Origin: Saprospiraceae bacterium
GTDB taxonomy: Bacteria > Bacteroidota > Bacteroidia > Chitinophagales > Saprospiraceae
Direction of reading: 5' to 3'
Length of the DNA: 56,944 nucleotides
Assembly: GCA_028284395.1 (NCBI GenBank)
Contig: JANQRV010000554.1
Location: 1-56,944, forward strand
Under the pieces are notes generated by a model. That model saw only the letters and a list, made by a program, of their open reading frames with translations. It had not been told where the DNA came from and searched no databases. Every line of letters begins with the position of its first letter. The stretch's first letter is position 1. Both the position numbers and the translations under genes were made by a program. Of the stretch, positions 8,487 to 18,257 are shown in pieces.

Positions 8487-9842
8487 TTACAACAAGCCCG
8501 AGTACCACAACAAGACAACCATCAGAAAAGAAGTGAGCCCACCTACCAATGTTGCTCCTCCATAGGCAAAAATCGCGTCCCTCACCGATAATCCGCTGAG
8601 GGAAGTACAAACCCAGAAGTAACTGCTGTTGACGTATTTGATGATGACCGAACCCGAAGCACCGGACAACATGGCTGCTTCCGCCGAGAGCCCGAGGCTG
8701 GTCAACATTGGTGCGGTAATCGAGGCAGCAGTGATCACTCCGACGGTAGTGGACCCCGTGACCAAGTTGCCAATAATGCCAATGATGAAAGGTAGGATGA
8801 TGGCCGGCACCTGGTAACTGGTAAAGAAATTGACGATGTAGTCCACAACCGGTGTCCCCTTCAAAATCTCACTCAGGGAGCCTCCTAGTCCCGTAACGAC
8901 CAGGATCATGGCGGAGCCCCGCAATGCTTCTTCTACCCACTTGGCTTTGGCCAGGTTGCGATCCTCTTCCTTTTTGATGTTGCGATAGGCCAGCCACACC
9001 CCGATTGCCAGGGCAATGACCGGCCAGCCCAGGTAAATAATCAGGCTTTGCCAGGTGCTGCCCTCCCGGAGAGAGAATTTTGCGATGCTGTACATCGAGA
9101 TGAGCAAGATCGGTACGACAATGGGAGCATAAGCCGCCAGTACTTCTCGGAACTGAATACCATCCGGACTTCTTTGGACCGCAAATTGAGGGTCGGGCAC
9201 AGTGGCAATCCTGGGGCCGGCTACCCATTTCCCCCAGGCCCAACAAGCCAGTGAACCGGCAAAGCAGACGATGCTGCCGTACAGGATCGTCGTCCCGATA
9301 TCGGCGCCAACTAATGCGGCAGCAGCCAACGGTCCCGGTGTAGGAGGTACAATGGCATGGGTCAGTTGTAAAGCCCCCACCAATCCGGTTGACATGGCAG
9401 CCATACCCGTTCCTGTAGCCAGGGCCGAAGCGTGCACCAAAGGATTGAGAATTACGTAGGCCACATCCGAAAAAATAGCGATGCCCAATACAAAACCGGC
9501 CAACGTCAGGGCCAGCGGCATTCGCCCCGAACCGACCAGTTTGATGATAGAGCCGGTGATGACATCAATGGCACCGGTGTGTTTTAAGGCCTCGGCAATG
9601 ACCGACCCCAGAACAATGACCACTCCAATCTTGCCCAACGTTTTTCCGAATCCATTTTCAAATGCTTTGATGAAGGCTTCATGGTCCACCCCCGGCAGCA
9701 ATCCAAACAACATGATGGGGATGAGGAGGGCCAAAAATACGTGCCATTTCCATTTGGCGATCAATAACAACAACAGAACGATGGCGATCAAAAAGCCAAA
9801 AAGGGCCAGTATCGGATTGGCAAGGACGGTGTTGGCATTCAT
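8487..9842 (-). CDS. GntP family permease (gluconate/organic acid:H+ symporter)
   Basis: A 451-residue, very hydrophobic protein with about twelve membrane segments. GntP-family blocks are visible: the N-terminal ALFGFLIAIVLLLLLI helix, GKIGVVIVLGSVIAE (about 71-85), THAIVPPTPGPLAAA (about 161-175, the conserved Pro/Gly loop), the TGSTTVGVITAA segment (about 365-376) and SGASGSVI. Family members import gluconate, related sugar acids or glycerate. The gene lies 70 bp downstream of an aminotransferase gene on the same strand, and a glycolate/lactate-type dehydrogenase is divergent to both, so a hydroxy acid such as glycerate or glycolate is a reasonable substrate. This is inference from context. 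Confidence 0.9.
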   Translation of the reverse strand: MNANTVLANPILALFGFLIAIVLLLLLIAKWKWHVFLALLIPIMLFGLLPGVDHEAFIKAFENGFGKTLGKIGVVIVLGSVIAEALKHTGAIDVITGSIIKLVGSGRMPLALTLAGFVLGIAIFSDVAYVILNPLVHASALATGTGMAAMSTGLVGALQLTHAIVPPTPGPLAAAALVGADIGTTILYGSIVCFAGSLACWAWGKWVAGPRIATVPDPQFAVQRSPDGIQFREVLAAYAPIVVPILLISMYSIAKFSLREGSTWQSLIIYLGWPVIALAIGVWLAYRNIKKEEDRNLAKAKWVEEALRGSAMILVVTGLGGSLSEILKGTPVVDYIVNFFTSYQVPAIILPFIIGIIGNLVTGSTTVGVITAASITAPMLTSLGLSAEAAMLSGASGSVIIKYVNSSYFWVCTSLSGLSVRDAIFAYGGATLVGGLTSFLMVVLLWYSGLL

Positions 9843-9912
9843 TTCGTTTTGCTTATAATTTAATGGGTTTCGCTTTGGAGCAAGAAACTGACCTCCAGTA
9901 AGAGATCAATAA

Positions 9913-11085
9913 TTAAGTAGACGACAACAAATCCATCGCTGACTGAACTCCGCCTTTTTGAAAGGGCACGCCCATCTTGGTCAGCCCCATCTCCACTCCC
10001 GCTAAAGTGGCCATCAACATCAATTCGTTGAAATCACCCAGGTGGCCGATGCGGAAGACCCGTCCGTTCAATTGTCCCAGTCCCTTGCCCAAACTCATAT
10101 CATAGTTGTCCAAAATGATGCGGCGCAGTTCATTGGAATCAAAACCATCGGGAAGCCTTAGGGCCGTAGTTGAGTCGGAATATTCATTGGTATTGAGGCA
10201 TTGATTTTCCAGGCCCCAATGTAGTGCAGCCCGCCTACAAACTTCCGCCAATCGATGGTGCCGCGCGATGACTTGTTCCATCCCTTCTTCCAGTAACATA
10301 TCGAGCGCTTCATCGAGACCGTAGAACAGACTACTGGCGGGCGTGTACGGAAAGTAACCGGTTTTATTCATTTCCAGGATCCGGTCCCAACGCCAGTAAG
10401 ACTGGACCGTCCATATTTTCTGTGCCTCCTCTACTGCTCGTTGGCTAAGGGCATTAAACCCCAATCCCGGCGGCAGCATCAGTCCCTTCTGAGAGGCACA
10501 AATAGCCACGTCTACCCCCCAGTCATCCTGCCGAAAATCCATTGTACACAGTGAAGACACTACATCGACCAGCAATAGTGCAGCATGTCCGGCCTGTTGC
10601 AGTGCTTCACGAACCGCTTTGACATTGCTGGTAACGCCGTTGGAAGTCTCGTTGTGTACCACCATAACGCCTTTGATGTGCTTTGCCTTATCGGCATTCA
10701 ACTTGTCCAATACCTGTTGGGCATCGACCCCGCTCCGCCAGTCACCTCTGACCCAGTCTACATTAAGATTCAATCTCTCTGCCACCTTTTTCCAAACGTT
10801 GGCAAAATGACCGGTTTCGAAGGCCAACAAAGTATCACCGGGATTAAAGAGGTTCATCATGGCCGCTTCCCAGGCACCAGTACCTGAAGAAGGATAAATG
10901 ACGACGGGCCCATTAGTCCGGAATACCTGTTGCAATCTCCGGAGAATGCTTTTGGTGAGTTGACCAAACTCGGGGCCGCGGTGATCCAGGGTTGGTTTAT
11001 TCATGGCGCGACGGATGCGTTCGGGAGTATTGCTGGGTCCGGGAATTTGCAGGAAATGCCAGCCTCTTTTGATTGGGTTTGTCAT
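9913..11085 (-). CDS. Class V aminotransferase, serine/alanine-glyoxylate type
   Basis: A fold-type I PLP enzyme of about 390 residues. It shows the family entry QIPGPSNTPERIRRAMNKP, the phosphate-binding PSSGTGAWEAA, the Asp of LLLVDVVSS and the Schiff-base Lys in ICASQKGLMLPPG (Lys200 from this start). Members of this group (serine-glyoxylate or alanine-glyoxylate aminotransferase, purine catabolism UGAT/PucG) transfer amino groups to glyoxylate. I chose ATG 11085, which begins MTNPIKRGWHFLQIPGP like relatives; an in-frame ATG six codons upstream (11103) is possible. It forms a likely operon with the GntP permease and is divergent from the FAD/Fe-S dehydrogenase, which together suggest glyoxylate, glycolate and serine exchange. 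Confidence 0.85.
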   Translation of the reverse strand: MTNPIKRGWHFLQIPGPSNTPERIRRAMNKPTLDHRGPEFGQLTKSILRRLQQVFRTNGPVVIYPSSGTGAWEAAMMNLFNPGDTLLAFETGHFANVWKKVAERLNLNVDWVRGDWRSGVDAQQVLDKLNADKAKHIKGVMVVHNETSNGVTSNVKAVREALQQAGHAALLLVDVVSSLCTMDFRQDDWGVDVAICASQKGLMLPPGLGFNALSQRAVEEAQKIWTVQSYWRWDRILEMNKTGYFPYTPASSLFYGLDEALDMLLEEGMEQVIARHHRLAEVCRRAALHWGLENQCLNTNEYSDSTTALRLPDGFDSNELRRIILDNYDMSLGKGLGQLNGRVFRIGHLGDFNELMLMATLAGVEMGLTKMGVPFQKGGVQSAMDLLSST

Positions 11086-11350
11086 TTTGCTAATTAAAAT
11101 CAATGAAGAATCCTATGGAAGGAAAAGATAGTAATATTGTGAAATATGGCCAACAACAACTATTTTGATAGTTGCCCTTAGAACTTGATGGAGGAGCACA
11201 ACTGCCATTCAAGTCCTCCAAGATATGTTTTGGATTTCATGCAGTTTAAACACCTCCGACTTGTCTGCTCCGGCGTATGCCAGGCAGAGGAGATCGCGAT
11301 GGTTTGCAAAACAAATAAATGTAAACTACGGAAAAAGGAGCTAACAAAAG

Positions 11351-14271
11351 ATGAAAGACCAACTACAAACTTTGCAGCGTCAACTGGACGGCGAACTGCA
11401 CACCGATCAACTACACCGTCTGATTTATGCCACCGACGCCTCCGTTTACCGCGAAGTCCCGCTCGCCGTGATCGTGCCCCAAAACAAGGAAGACTTACTG
11501 AAGATCATCAGGTTTGCCAAAGTCCATGACCTCTCCATCACTCCCCGGACCGGCGGCACTTCCCAGTCCGGACAAGCCATCGGCAAAAGCCTGATCGTCG
11601 ACTGCTCTAAGCTGAACCGGATCCTGGAACTAAATGTCGAAGAAAGATGGGTGCGGGTCGAACCCGGGGTTGTGCGAGACCTCCTCAACCGGTATCTCCA
11701 GCCTTACGGGTTATTTTTCAGTCCCATTACCTCTACAGCCAACCGGGCCATGATTGGCGGAATGGTCGGCAACAATTCTTGTGGATCCAATTCGATCGTC
11801 TATGGTAGTACGCGCGATCACGTGCGTTCTTTAAAAACCATTCTTTCTGACGGGAGCGAGTGTACCTTTGAAGCTTTGGAAGAAGATGTATTCCACCAAA
11901 AGCGACAAGCAGATTCCCTGGAGGGGAAAATTTATCAGCAGATCTACACTGCACTGTCCCAACCAGAGGTTCAACAACGCATCAGGGAGGAGTTTCCGAA
12001 AGAAGCAGTCCAACGACGCAATACCGGCTATGCGGTTGACCTATTGCTAAAACAGCAACCCTTCAGCCAGAATGGACAGCCCTTCAATGCCTGCACCATA
12101 TTGTGCGGCTCGGAGGGCACGCTGGCCTTTACCACTGAGATCACACTTGCTCTGGATCCTTTGCCACCGTCACAGGAGTTGGTTGTTGCCATTCACTGCC
12201 AGGACGTGATCGAGGCCTTACGATGTGCTCAAATCGCTATGACATTTCAGCCCGGCAAATGCGAACTGATCGACAAAGTGATCCTGGATTGTACGAAATC
12301 GAATGCGCAACTGACTCAGAATCGATTTTTTCTCGAAGGAGATCCGGGGGCAGTATTGCTCGTAGCGTTTCGGGCCGACCAACTGGCCGATGCAGTAAAA
12401 CAGGCTCGCGAACTGCAAACTCACTTAAAATCCGCTGCACTCGGTTATGCCTACCCCATCGTGTACGCTCCTCAGACCAAAAAAGTCTGGGCTTTGCGCA
12501 AAGCTGGATTGGGTGTACTCGGCAATCTGCCCGGCGACCCAAAGTCGGTCTCTTGTATTGAAGACACAGCCGTTGCCTTGGAAGACCTCCCGGAATACAT
12601 CGAACAATTTGCCAAAATGATGGACGACTTCGGCCAAAATGTGGTGTATTACGCTCATGCCGGTGCCGGTGAATTGCACCTTCGGCCCATTTTGAATATG
12701 AAGACAGCCGAAGGACAACAGGCCTTCTACGAAATTTCCAGGGCAACAGCCCAATTGGTCAAGAAATTTGAAGGTTCTCTGAGCGGAGAACACGGTGATG
12801 GCCGGGTCCGGGCTGAATTCATCCCGCTGATGATCGGAGAACAAAATTATGAACTGCTGCGACATATCAAACAGACCTGGGATCCTCACCAGCTCTTTAA
12901 TCCGGGAAAAATTGTGGACGCTCCACCAATGAAAGGCGATTTTCGTTACGAAGCCGGACAATCCACTCCCGAATACGAGACGGTCATGAATTTTTCTGAA
13001 GTAGGCGGCTACATGCGCATGGCAGAAAAATGCAATGGGGTCGGTGCCTGCCGGAAACAAGCGGCTTCAGGGGGAACGATGTGTCCCAGTTACCAGGCCA
13101 GCCGTCAGGAAAAAGACACCACCCGAGCAAGGGCCAATGCACTGCGGGAGTTTCTCGGTTCTGACCGCGAAACCAACCCTTTTGATCGCCCCGATCTCTT
13201 CGATGTCTTAAAGCGCTGCCTCTCCTGCAAGGGATGCATCAACGAATGTCCATCCAGTGTGGATATGTCGGCGTTGAAGGCGGAGTTTTTGCATCAATAC
13301 TACCGGTCACACCGACGCCCTTTTTCCGACCGGATCTTTGGCAACATTGGGTCGTTTGGCAAATGGGGCGTCCGGACATCCTGGATCACCAATCGGCTAC
13401 TTGCGAATACATCTGCCAGCAAGAGCATCAAAGGACTGTTGGGAATGGCTCCGCAAAGAAGTTTGCCGCAGTTTTCTCCCACCACACTTTGGCGCTGGTA
13501 TCGAAAGAACTACCCCTACCTAAGACCCCGAAAGCCAACAAAGGCGCCGTATACTTTTTCTGCGATGAATTCACCAACTACCAAGACGTTCCACTTGGCA
13601 TCCAGGCCATTGAATTGTTGGCCCGTTTGGGATACGAAGTAATGATGTTGGGAAGTTCCGACAGCGGTCGAGCACCAATCTCGAAGGGTTTTCTGCACCG
13701 GTCCCAAAGGCTGGCCAATAAAAATGTGGCGATTTTTTCAGCATTCGCCACGCCCAAAACCCCATTGGTCGGCCTCGAACCCTCAGCCATGTTGACCTTT
13801 CGGGATGAGTATCCCAGGCTGGCCAAGGACCGGGAAAAAGCAAATCAATTAAAATCCAGTGTGTTCCTGTTAGAAGAGTTTTTGATGCAAGAGATCAACA
13901 AAGGCAACATTACTCCGGAATCATTTACCGATCGACCCCATAAGATTTTACTACACGGTCATTGCCACCAGAAGGCCATCGTTGGAGCGGAGTGCTCCGC
14001 CTTTGTATTGGCTCTGCCAAAAAATTACGACGTCGGCATGATTCCGTCGGGTTGTTGCGGTATGGCCGGCTCCTTTGGCTATGAAAAAGACAATTACGAA
14101 CTGAGTATGGCAATCGGGGAGTTGATTTTGTTTCCCGCCGTTCGAGCTTCCAACCCTGATGCCATTATTGCTGCCCCGGGACTGAGTTGTCGGGAACAGA
14201 TTTTGGCTGGAACGGGGCGCACAGCGTTTCATCCCGCCATGATTTTACACAATGCTTTAAAAACCGTCTAA
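11351..14271 (+). pseudogene. FAD- and Fe-S-binding dehydrogenase (GlcD-GlcF fusion), frameshifted
   Basis: Two overlapping frames encode consecutive parts of one protein of about 970 residues, as in D-2-hydroxyglutarate/D-lactate/glycolate dehydrogenases of the YdiJ type. Frame one (11351-13642) holds the FAD-binding_4 domain (VIVPQNKEDLLKIIRFAK, PRTGGTSQSGQ, MVGNNSCGSNS), the FAD-oxidase C-terminal domain (SGEHGDGR near 12783) and two Fe-S clusters: a GACRKQ...MCPSYQ region near 13031-13100 and CLSCKGCINECP at about 13216-13251. Frame two, from about 13541 to 14271, continues with GAVYFFCDEFTNY and two CCG-type blocks, GHCHQKAIVG and SGCCGMAGSFG. The switch is -1, best explained by one base lost in the AAA run at 13540-13542 or nearby. 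After the shift, frame one reads nonsense until 13642. AAGGAG at about 11335 serves the start. Either a real inactivation or a sequencing error. Confidence 0.85.
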
Positions 14272-14314
14272 CTTTCCAACCCTCTAACAAATCTAACCTT
14301 CCAACCATCCCCCT

Positions 14315-16999
14315 CTATTCATCAACAGCAACCACCGGCTTAACCACCATGACCTGATTTTGAAAACGAGCCACATCCCGATGCGTGATCCCCATATCCT
14401 GCATCAACCGGAGATTGCTTCGCATGGAGTCAGAGAAATTGGCCCCAGAAGCCAATGTAGAATTCCTATACCGGTGCCAGATCATACGGGCTTTTTCAAA
14501 TTTCCCCTGGTAAAGGAAAGAAATAGCCAGCAACATCCTGGTATCCAAGTCGCCGGCATTCTCATAAAGGAGATCGGTTGCCAATGCTTCCAGTTCAGAA
14601 AAGCGCCCCGAGAAGAGGTGTTCATTCAATTGATCGTATAAATCTGTTTCCACTTCTTCTACTTCCGGTTCTGTTTCAAAAAAAAGATCTTCCGCTTCAT
14701 CGACCATATTGGGCTTTTCGGCCAATTCTGCGGCAGTAATCATTTCTTCGTCAGAAAGTGAATCTGTGAATTCCGGTCCCTCTGGTGTATCGATTGCCAG
14801 ATTTTGGTCGACTGGAACTTCTTCCGCTGATTCCATAAAACCAAACATAACACCATCCGGGCGAGGAGCTTCGTGAATGGCAAGTGCTCTCGCCTTCGAA
14901 AATCCGAGCTTATCAATGGCTGCCGGAGTACCCGTGAAGTGTCCATTGAATTTCAAAATGAGATAGTCTTGCCGATCAAAGGGCAAAATATTCCTTTGGA
15001 AATTCCAATATTGCGTATCCCAGACCAAGATGCCCTGATCACCGGTATTGCCAAATAGCCACTTTCCATCGGCGGAAAAGGACAGGCTATGCAGCGGTTT
15101 GGTCAACGGGAGATTGACCAGTTTTTGATTTGTTGTTAAGTCAACAATCCTTATTTCCTGATCGGAAGCCATAGCCAGGAGTGTGTTTCCAGGATCAAAA
15201 CAAGCGTCCAATATGGGGCGGCCCATGCCCTGCAATTCTTTGACCTGCATGTCCTTCAGATTCCACAACCAGGCTACTTTGTCGTACCCTCCACTGACAA
15301 ATGCACTTCGATCGGGGCTGAATTTACCGACCGTTACCGCCTTTTTGTGCATGGGAAAGTCGCCCAACAAGGTCGACTTCGCCCAATCGATGTGTACCAC
15401 TTCATGGTAGCGATTGGCACAGATCAGCAACTCCTTTTCCCGGTCGTAGGCCACCTCATAGCCGTAGCCATTGTATTCGGTAAGGCCGCTCTTTCGAGTA
15501 CCGGTCTCGTAATTCCAGATTTCGATTTCGGCGGCATTTTGATGTTGGATGCGGCGCCGGGTAGCGGTAAAACCATGATCGAGATTGGCGTATTTTTCCG
15601 CCACAAAGTGATCGGTATCGAAAGCCACATTCCGGTGGCGTCGGACGATCATTATTTCGTGGTTGTCGTCTTGGGTAAAAAAGACCTTTTCGATGGTTCC
15701 CTTGCCCAAATCCAATTGGTTCAGCGGTTCGAAGAAGGACAATGTTTCGTCGGTTTGCCAAAACTGAAGTATAGCTCCGTGGGCCGTAACGAGCAATTGT
15801 TGCTCCATGTCCTGACCAATGGCCGTGATTCCGCCGGAGGCCAAAGGAGGCAAAACGGCGATTAGTCTACCAGTTTCGGGGTCAGCTACTTTAAGTTGGC
15901 TGTCGTCACCTCCCAACAGCAGCAATCCCGATGCATGATGTATCTGCATTGTATTGATGGCATTGGGAAAATGCCCAAAATAATTCCGGAAAGTGCCATT
16001 TTCGACTTCCCAGACCCCGATGTCCCTGTGGTCTCCCACCACCAGCAATTGTGCCTGATCAACCCGGAAGTCAAGGACGGCCGCCTCCACGTTACTTTGC
16101 CATTGGTACTCGGCTTCAGAGACATCCCAGGCGGCCAACCAGCCATCGGCCGGCGACTCCTGAATACGCAACCGGTCGTCGAGGGTACCCCGGTATCCGC
16201 CAATAACCAAAATCGGACTTTCCCTTAAGAATTCAATCCTTCGGAAGCCCAAACCCTCCTCCTTCAATGCTCTAATCTCTGCTCCCGATTGGGCATCCCA
16301 GATTTTCAATCCGCCGGCTTCCGTTAAAGCCGCCAAGTGGGCTTGCTCCGTATCTAAAGCAAGTTGTGTGATCTTCTTCCCTCTTTTTCCGTACCGATAA
16401 ACAATTTTTTCCCGGGTAAATAACCATTGATCGACAAATCCATCCGCTCTTCCCGTAAACAGGTATTGCTCATCTTCAGACAGCAATAGGGCGTGAACGC
16501 CGATACCAACGTCTTCCTTCATTCCTAGTTGGCCCACCACTTTTCCACTGGCAAAGTCTCGTACCAATACTTCTCCATCATTATCAGCGGTAATCATGCG
16601 ATCCCCTTCCCGATCAAATGCCATAGCCGTTACGGGAGCATGATGTACCATGATCTCACGTTCTAACGATGCTGCTCGGTAATTCCAAACCTGGATCTTA
16701 TTTTGATAGGAGGTCATCAATAGTTCAGCGGTAGGATGAAAGTCTAAAACAAAGTGTTCACTTTCAGGTAAGTCCCATTCCGTAGTCATTGTTTCCGTCT
16801 TGCGGTCCCAAATCTTAATGTGGCCATCGGCAGCAACAGTAGCTAGCCAATTTCCATCCGGACTCTTCGCCAGATGCTGAATGGTCTTCACATGCCGCGT
16901 GCTCTTTAGGGGTTTTGTTAACTGGGCAAGTGAACGACCGGGCAAAGCGAAAAGGACTATGTACAAAGCCAGTAAATTCAGATAGTGTGCTCTTCCCAT
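14315..16999 (-). CDS. Secreted WD40-repeat protein with C-terminal TPR-like helices
   Basis: A protein of about 894 residues from the chosen Met at 16999, which gives a clean signal peptide (MGRAHYLNLLALYIVLF, cleavage near SLAQ); the frame is open 16 codons further upstream. The body holds many WD40 repeats with the GH/SPDG-xWLA...IKIWD pattern (for example SPDGNWLATVAADGHIKIWD-like at the start, and SPDRSAFVSGGYDKVAWLWN later), enough for two propellers. The last 200 residues are acidic and then helical, with a TPR-like segment (LLAISFLYQGKFEKARMIWH). Likely a periplasmic or cell-surface interaction scaffold; no enzyme motif is seen. Tail-to-tail with the FAD/Fe-S gene, 43 bp apart. Confidence 0.8.
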   Translation of the reverse strand: MGRAHYLNLLALYIVLFALPGRSLAQLTKPLKSTRHVKTIQHLAKSPDGNWLATVAADGHIKIWDRKTETMTTEWDLPESEHFVLDFHPTAELLMTSYQNKIQVWNYRAASLEREIMVHHAPVTAMAFDREGDRMITADNDGEVLVRDFASGKVVGQLGMKEDVGIGVHALLLSEDEQYLFTGRADGFVDQWLFTREKIVYRYGKRGKKITQLALDTEQAHLAALTEAGGLKIWDAQSGAEIRALKEEGLGFRRIEFLRESPILVIGGYRGTLDDRLRIQESPADGWLAAWDVSEAEYQWQSNVEAAVLDFRVDQAQLLVVGDHRDIGVWEVENGTFRNYFGHFPNAINTMQIHHASGLLLLGGDDSQLKVADPETGRLIAVLPPLASGGITAIGQDMEQQLLVTAHGAILQFWQTDETLSFFEPLNQLDLGKGTIEKVFFTQDDNHEIMIVRRHRNVAFDTDHFVAEKYANLDHGFTATRRRIQHQNAAEIEIWNYETGTRKSGLTEYNGYGYEVAYDREKELLICANRYHEVVHIDWAKSTLLGDFPMHKKAVTVGKFSPDRSAFVSGGYDKVAWLWNLKDMQVKELQGMGRPILDACFDPGNTLLAMASDQEIRIVDLTTNQKLVNLPLTKPLHSLSFSADGKWLFGNTGDQGILVWDTQYWNFQRNILPFDRQDYLILKFNGHFTGTPAAIDKLGFSKARALAIHEAPRPDGVMFGFMESAEEVPVDQNLAIDTPEGPEFTDSLSDEEMITAAELAEKPNMVDEAEDLFFETEPEVEEVETDLYDQLNEHLFSGRFSELEALATDLLYENAGDLDTRMLLAISFLYQGKFEKARMIWHRYRNSTLASGANFSDSMRSNLRLMQDMGITHRDVARFQNQVMVVKPVVAVDE

Positions 17000-17047
17000 T
17001 CGTGTTTGTGTTTTATGTCTACTTAGTGCGTTTGTTCTAAGCATCAA

Positions 17048-17480
17048 ACAACACCCCCTAATCTCGCGGTGCGCAATTCACCATTTCCTTTTGCAAATCA
17101 CGAAAAGGATGCAAGATCAGCTAGCCGGGGTCTATCCGTGCCTGAACAAAAAAATCAAATGGAGGGTACCAACTTCAATTAGAAGTTGCGATGATTGGTT
17201 GTTGGATCAACTCTCAAAAAGATGGGTCTTATTCAAGTTTTGAATAGTAGGAATGCACAGTAAAGGTTCTATCAACAACAGACGATTTAGACTGAATAAG
17301 GACCGATTGGGGGGAGAATAATTTTTGATTCTTGACAAAGATAAGGGTTTCTTTTGTTAAGGTCAAGATGATGGGATGCTTTGATGCTTCCGTCACCTTG
17401 ATGCTACTTAGGTCGCGGCAGCCTATTAGATGATGGGATGTTAAATGGCCCTTGAAAATGGAATTCCAGAGGCCGAATTG
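17048..17480. other. Intergenic stretch, no gene seen
   Basis: About 430 bp between the WD40 gene start and the toxin remnant. I see no coding frame with family features. It should contain the promoter of the leftward WD40 gene, but no clear TAnnTTTG box stood out. Confidence 0.4.
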
Positions 17481-17780
17481 TTATTTTCTGTTTTGCCATC
17501 GCGTTGGATTCCTTCTCCCATGCATTATTGCTAAGATTTAGACAAAGGGGCTTATAACAATATAAATGAGATTATAACCGAATCGTTTAATAACTGCTCT
17601 GCGCTTCTCCTCATGAACTTTTTGAAATACCGTTGGATTGTCTTCCAAAATGTCGACCACATCTGTTACTTGTTCCAATAGATCAAATCCTAGGCCAGGT
17701 TTCTGTGATTCAAGATGTTCATAAGCTTCATCAAGATCTTTTTCCGCTTCGGGCTGGATAATAACCGTAAATTTTGGCAT
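17481..17780 (-). pseudogene. RelE/ParE-type toxin gene with premature stop
   Basis: The open part (17538-17780) encodes 80 residues of a ParE/RelE toxin: IIQPEAEKDLDEAYEHLESQ, then a helical pair, then RRAVIKRFGYNLIYIV. It stops at TAA 17538-17540. Reading on in the same frame after the stop gives ILAIMHGRRNPTRWQNRK and then a second TAA at 17481-17483. That is the conserved last strand and tail of the family (compare V-ILAI-HGxRNP-W), so the first TAA is a nonsense change inside an originally ~99-codon gene. ParE toxins act on gyrase and RelE toxins on ribosome-bound mRNA, and both need the C-terminal strand. The gene overlaps the antitoxin stop by one base (TAATG). The toxin is probably inactive or weakened. 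Confidence 0.8.
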
Positions 17781-17995
17781 TATTGGGTTTTATATTTTGC
17801 CAAAACATCGCCGACTGGTTTTCCAACAGAAGTGCCATCTTTCAGGGCTTTTTCTCTACGGTCCAGTTCCGCTATCCATTCTTCAGATAACTCAAAATCA
17901 TCGGTAGCCAACAATTCAACCATGAAATGCATGAGTTCTGCCTGCTCCGCCTTACTTAGTTTGCGAACTTCTTTTTTTAATAATTGAACTGTCAT
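17780..17995 (-). CDS. Addiction module antitoxin (ParD-like/TIGR02574-like)
   Basis: A 71-residue acidic, helical protein starting at ATG 17995 (MTVQLLKKEVRKLSKAEQAE). It resembles the antitoxin component of small addiction modules with the pattern LSxxErxELx..LlxS followed by WxxExxRR and a C-terminal toxin-wrapping tail (GKPVGDVLAKYKTQ). The frame is open for another 31 codons upstream, but that part is hydrophobic and unlike the family. It precedes the ParE-like toxin with a one-base overlap, the classical order in which antitoxin is made first. It still looks intact although its toxin is truncated. Confidence 0.8.
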   Translation of the reverse strand: MTVQLLKKEVRKLSKAEQAELMHFMVELLATDDFELSEEWIAELDRREKALKDGTSVGKPVGDVLAKYKTQ

Positions 17996-18107
17996 AAAGA
18001 TGCCTTTTGCCAATAATCTGTTTGATAAAGATACCAAGAAAAATACTGGTCTGTAAAGAAAACAAGAAAAGTCGCGGGAAAAGTTCATTATTATTTGATG
18101 CTATAAA

Positions 18108-18141
18108 GAAGTTGTTCAAAGTTTCACTTCCGGCTGCAAAA
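18108..18141. repeat. About 30-bp sequence shared with 22870-22903
   Basis: The sequence beginning GAAGTTGTTCAAAGTTTC at 18108 reappears at 22870 with few differences (TTC-cA-CTTCCGG versus TTC-tC-TTCCGG), over about 30 bp in the same orientation. One copy lies between the antitoxin and MerC genes, the other directly before the sulfatase fragment. It could be a shared regulatory leader or a footprint of the same mobile element. Confidence 0.5.
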
Positions 18142-18241
18142 TCCAGCTAAATGGTTCGCTTCGAAACAGAAACCTTAAATAACTTCAAGTAAAAATCTCA
18201 AAAAAACATTCACCTCCAAAAAACAATTCACCACTTTTTTC

Positions 18242-18257
18242 TATTTTTGCAATAGTG
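18242..18257 (+). promoter_or_regulatory. Bacteroidota -7 promoter box of the MerC-like gene
   Basis: TATTTTTG at 18242-18249 fits the Bacteroidota -7 consensus TAnnTTTG exactly. The expected transcription start would fall about 6-8 bases downstream, on top of the GTG (18255) and ATG (18258) start codons, so the mRNA would be leaderless or nearly so. I found no clear TTG at the -33 position, so this is a tentative promoter. Confidence 0.4.

Noticed and set aside
12237..13060. Leftward frames inside the FAD/Fe-S gene
   Set aside because: They overlap the conserved FAD-oxidase and Fe-S coding sequence and show no domain.
13513..13545. Programmed -1 frameshifting in the FAD/Fe-S gene
   Set aside because: No slippery heptamer of the X XXY YYZ kind and no obvious downstream structure; a lost base explains the data better.
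15347..15865. Rightward 172-codon frame within the WD40 gene
   Set aside because: Antisense shadow of the repeat protein; the WD40 pattern on the other strand is unambiguous.
17481..17780. Stop-codon readthrough in the ParE toxin
   Set aside because: UAA is the least prone to readthrough and no stimulating context was recognised; a nonsense mutation is simpler.
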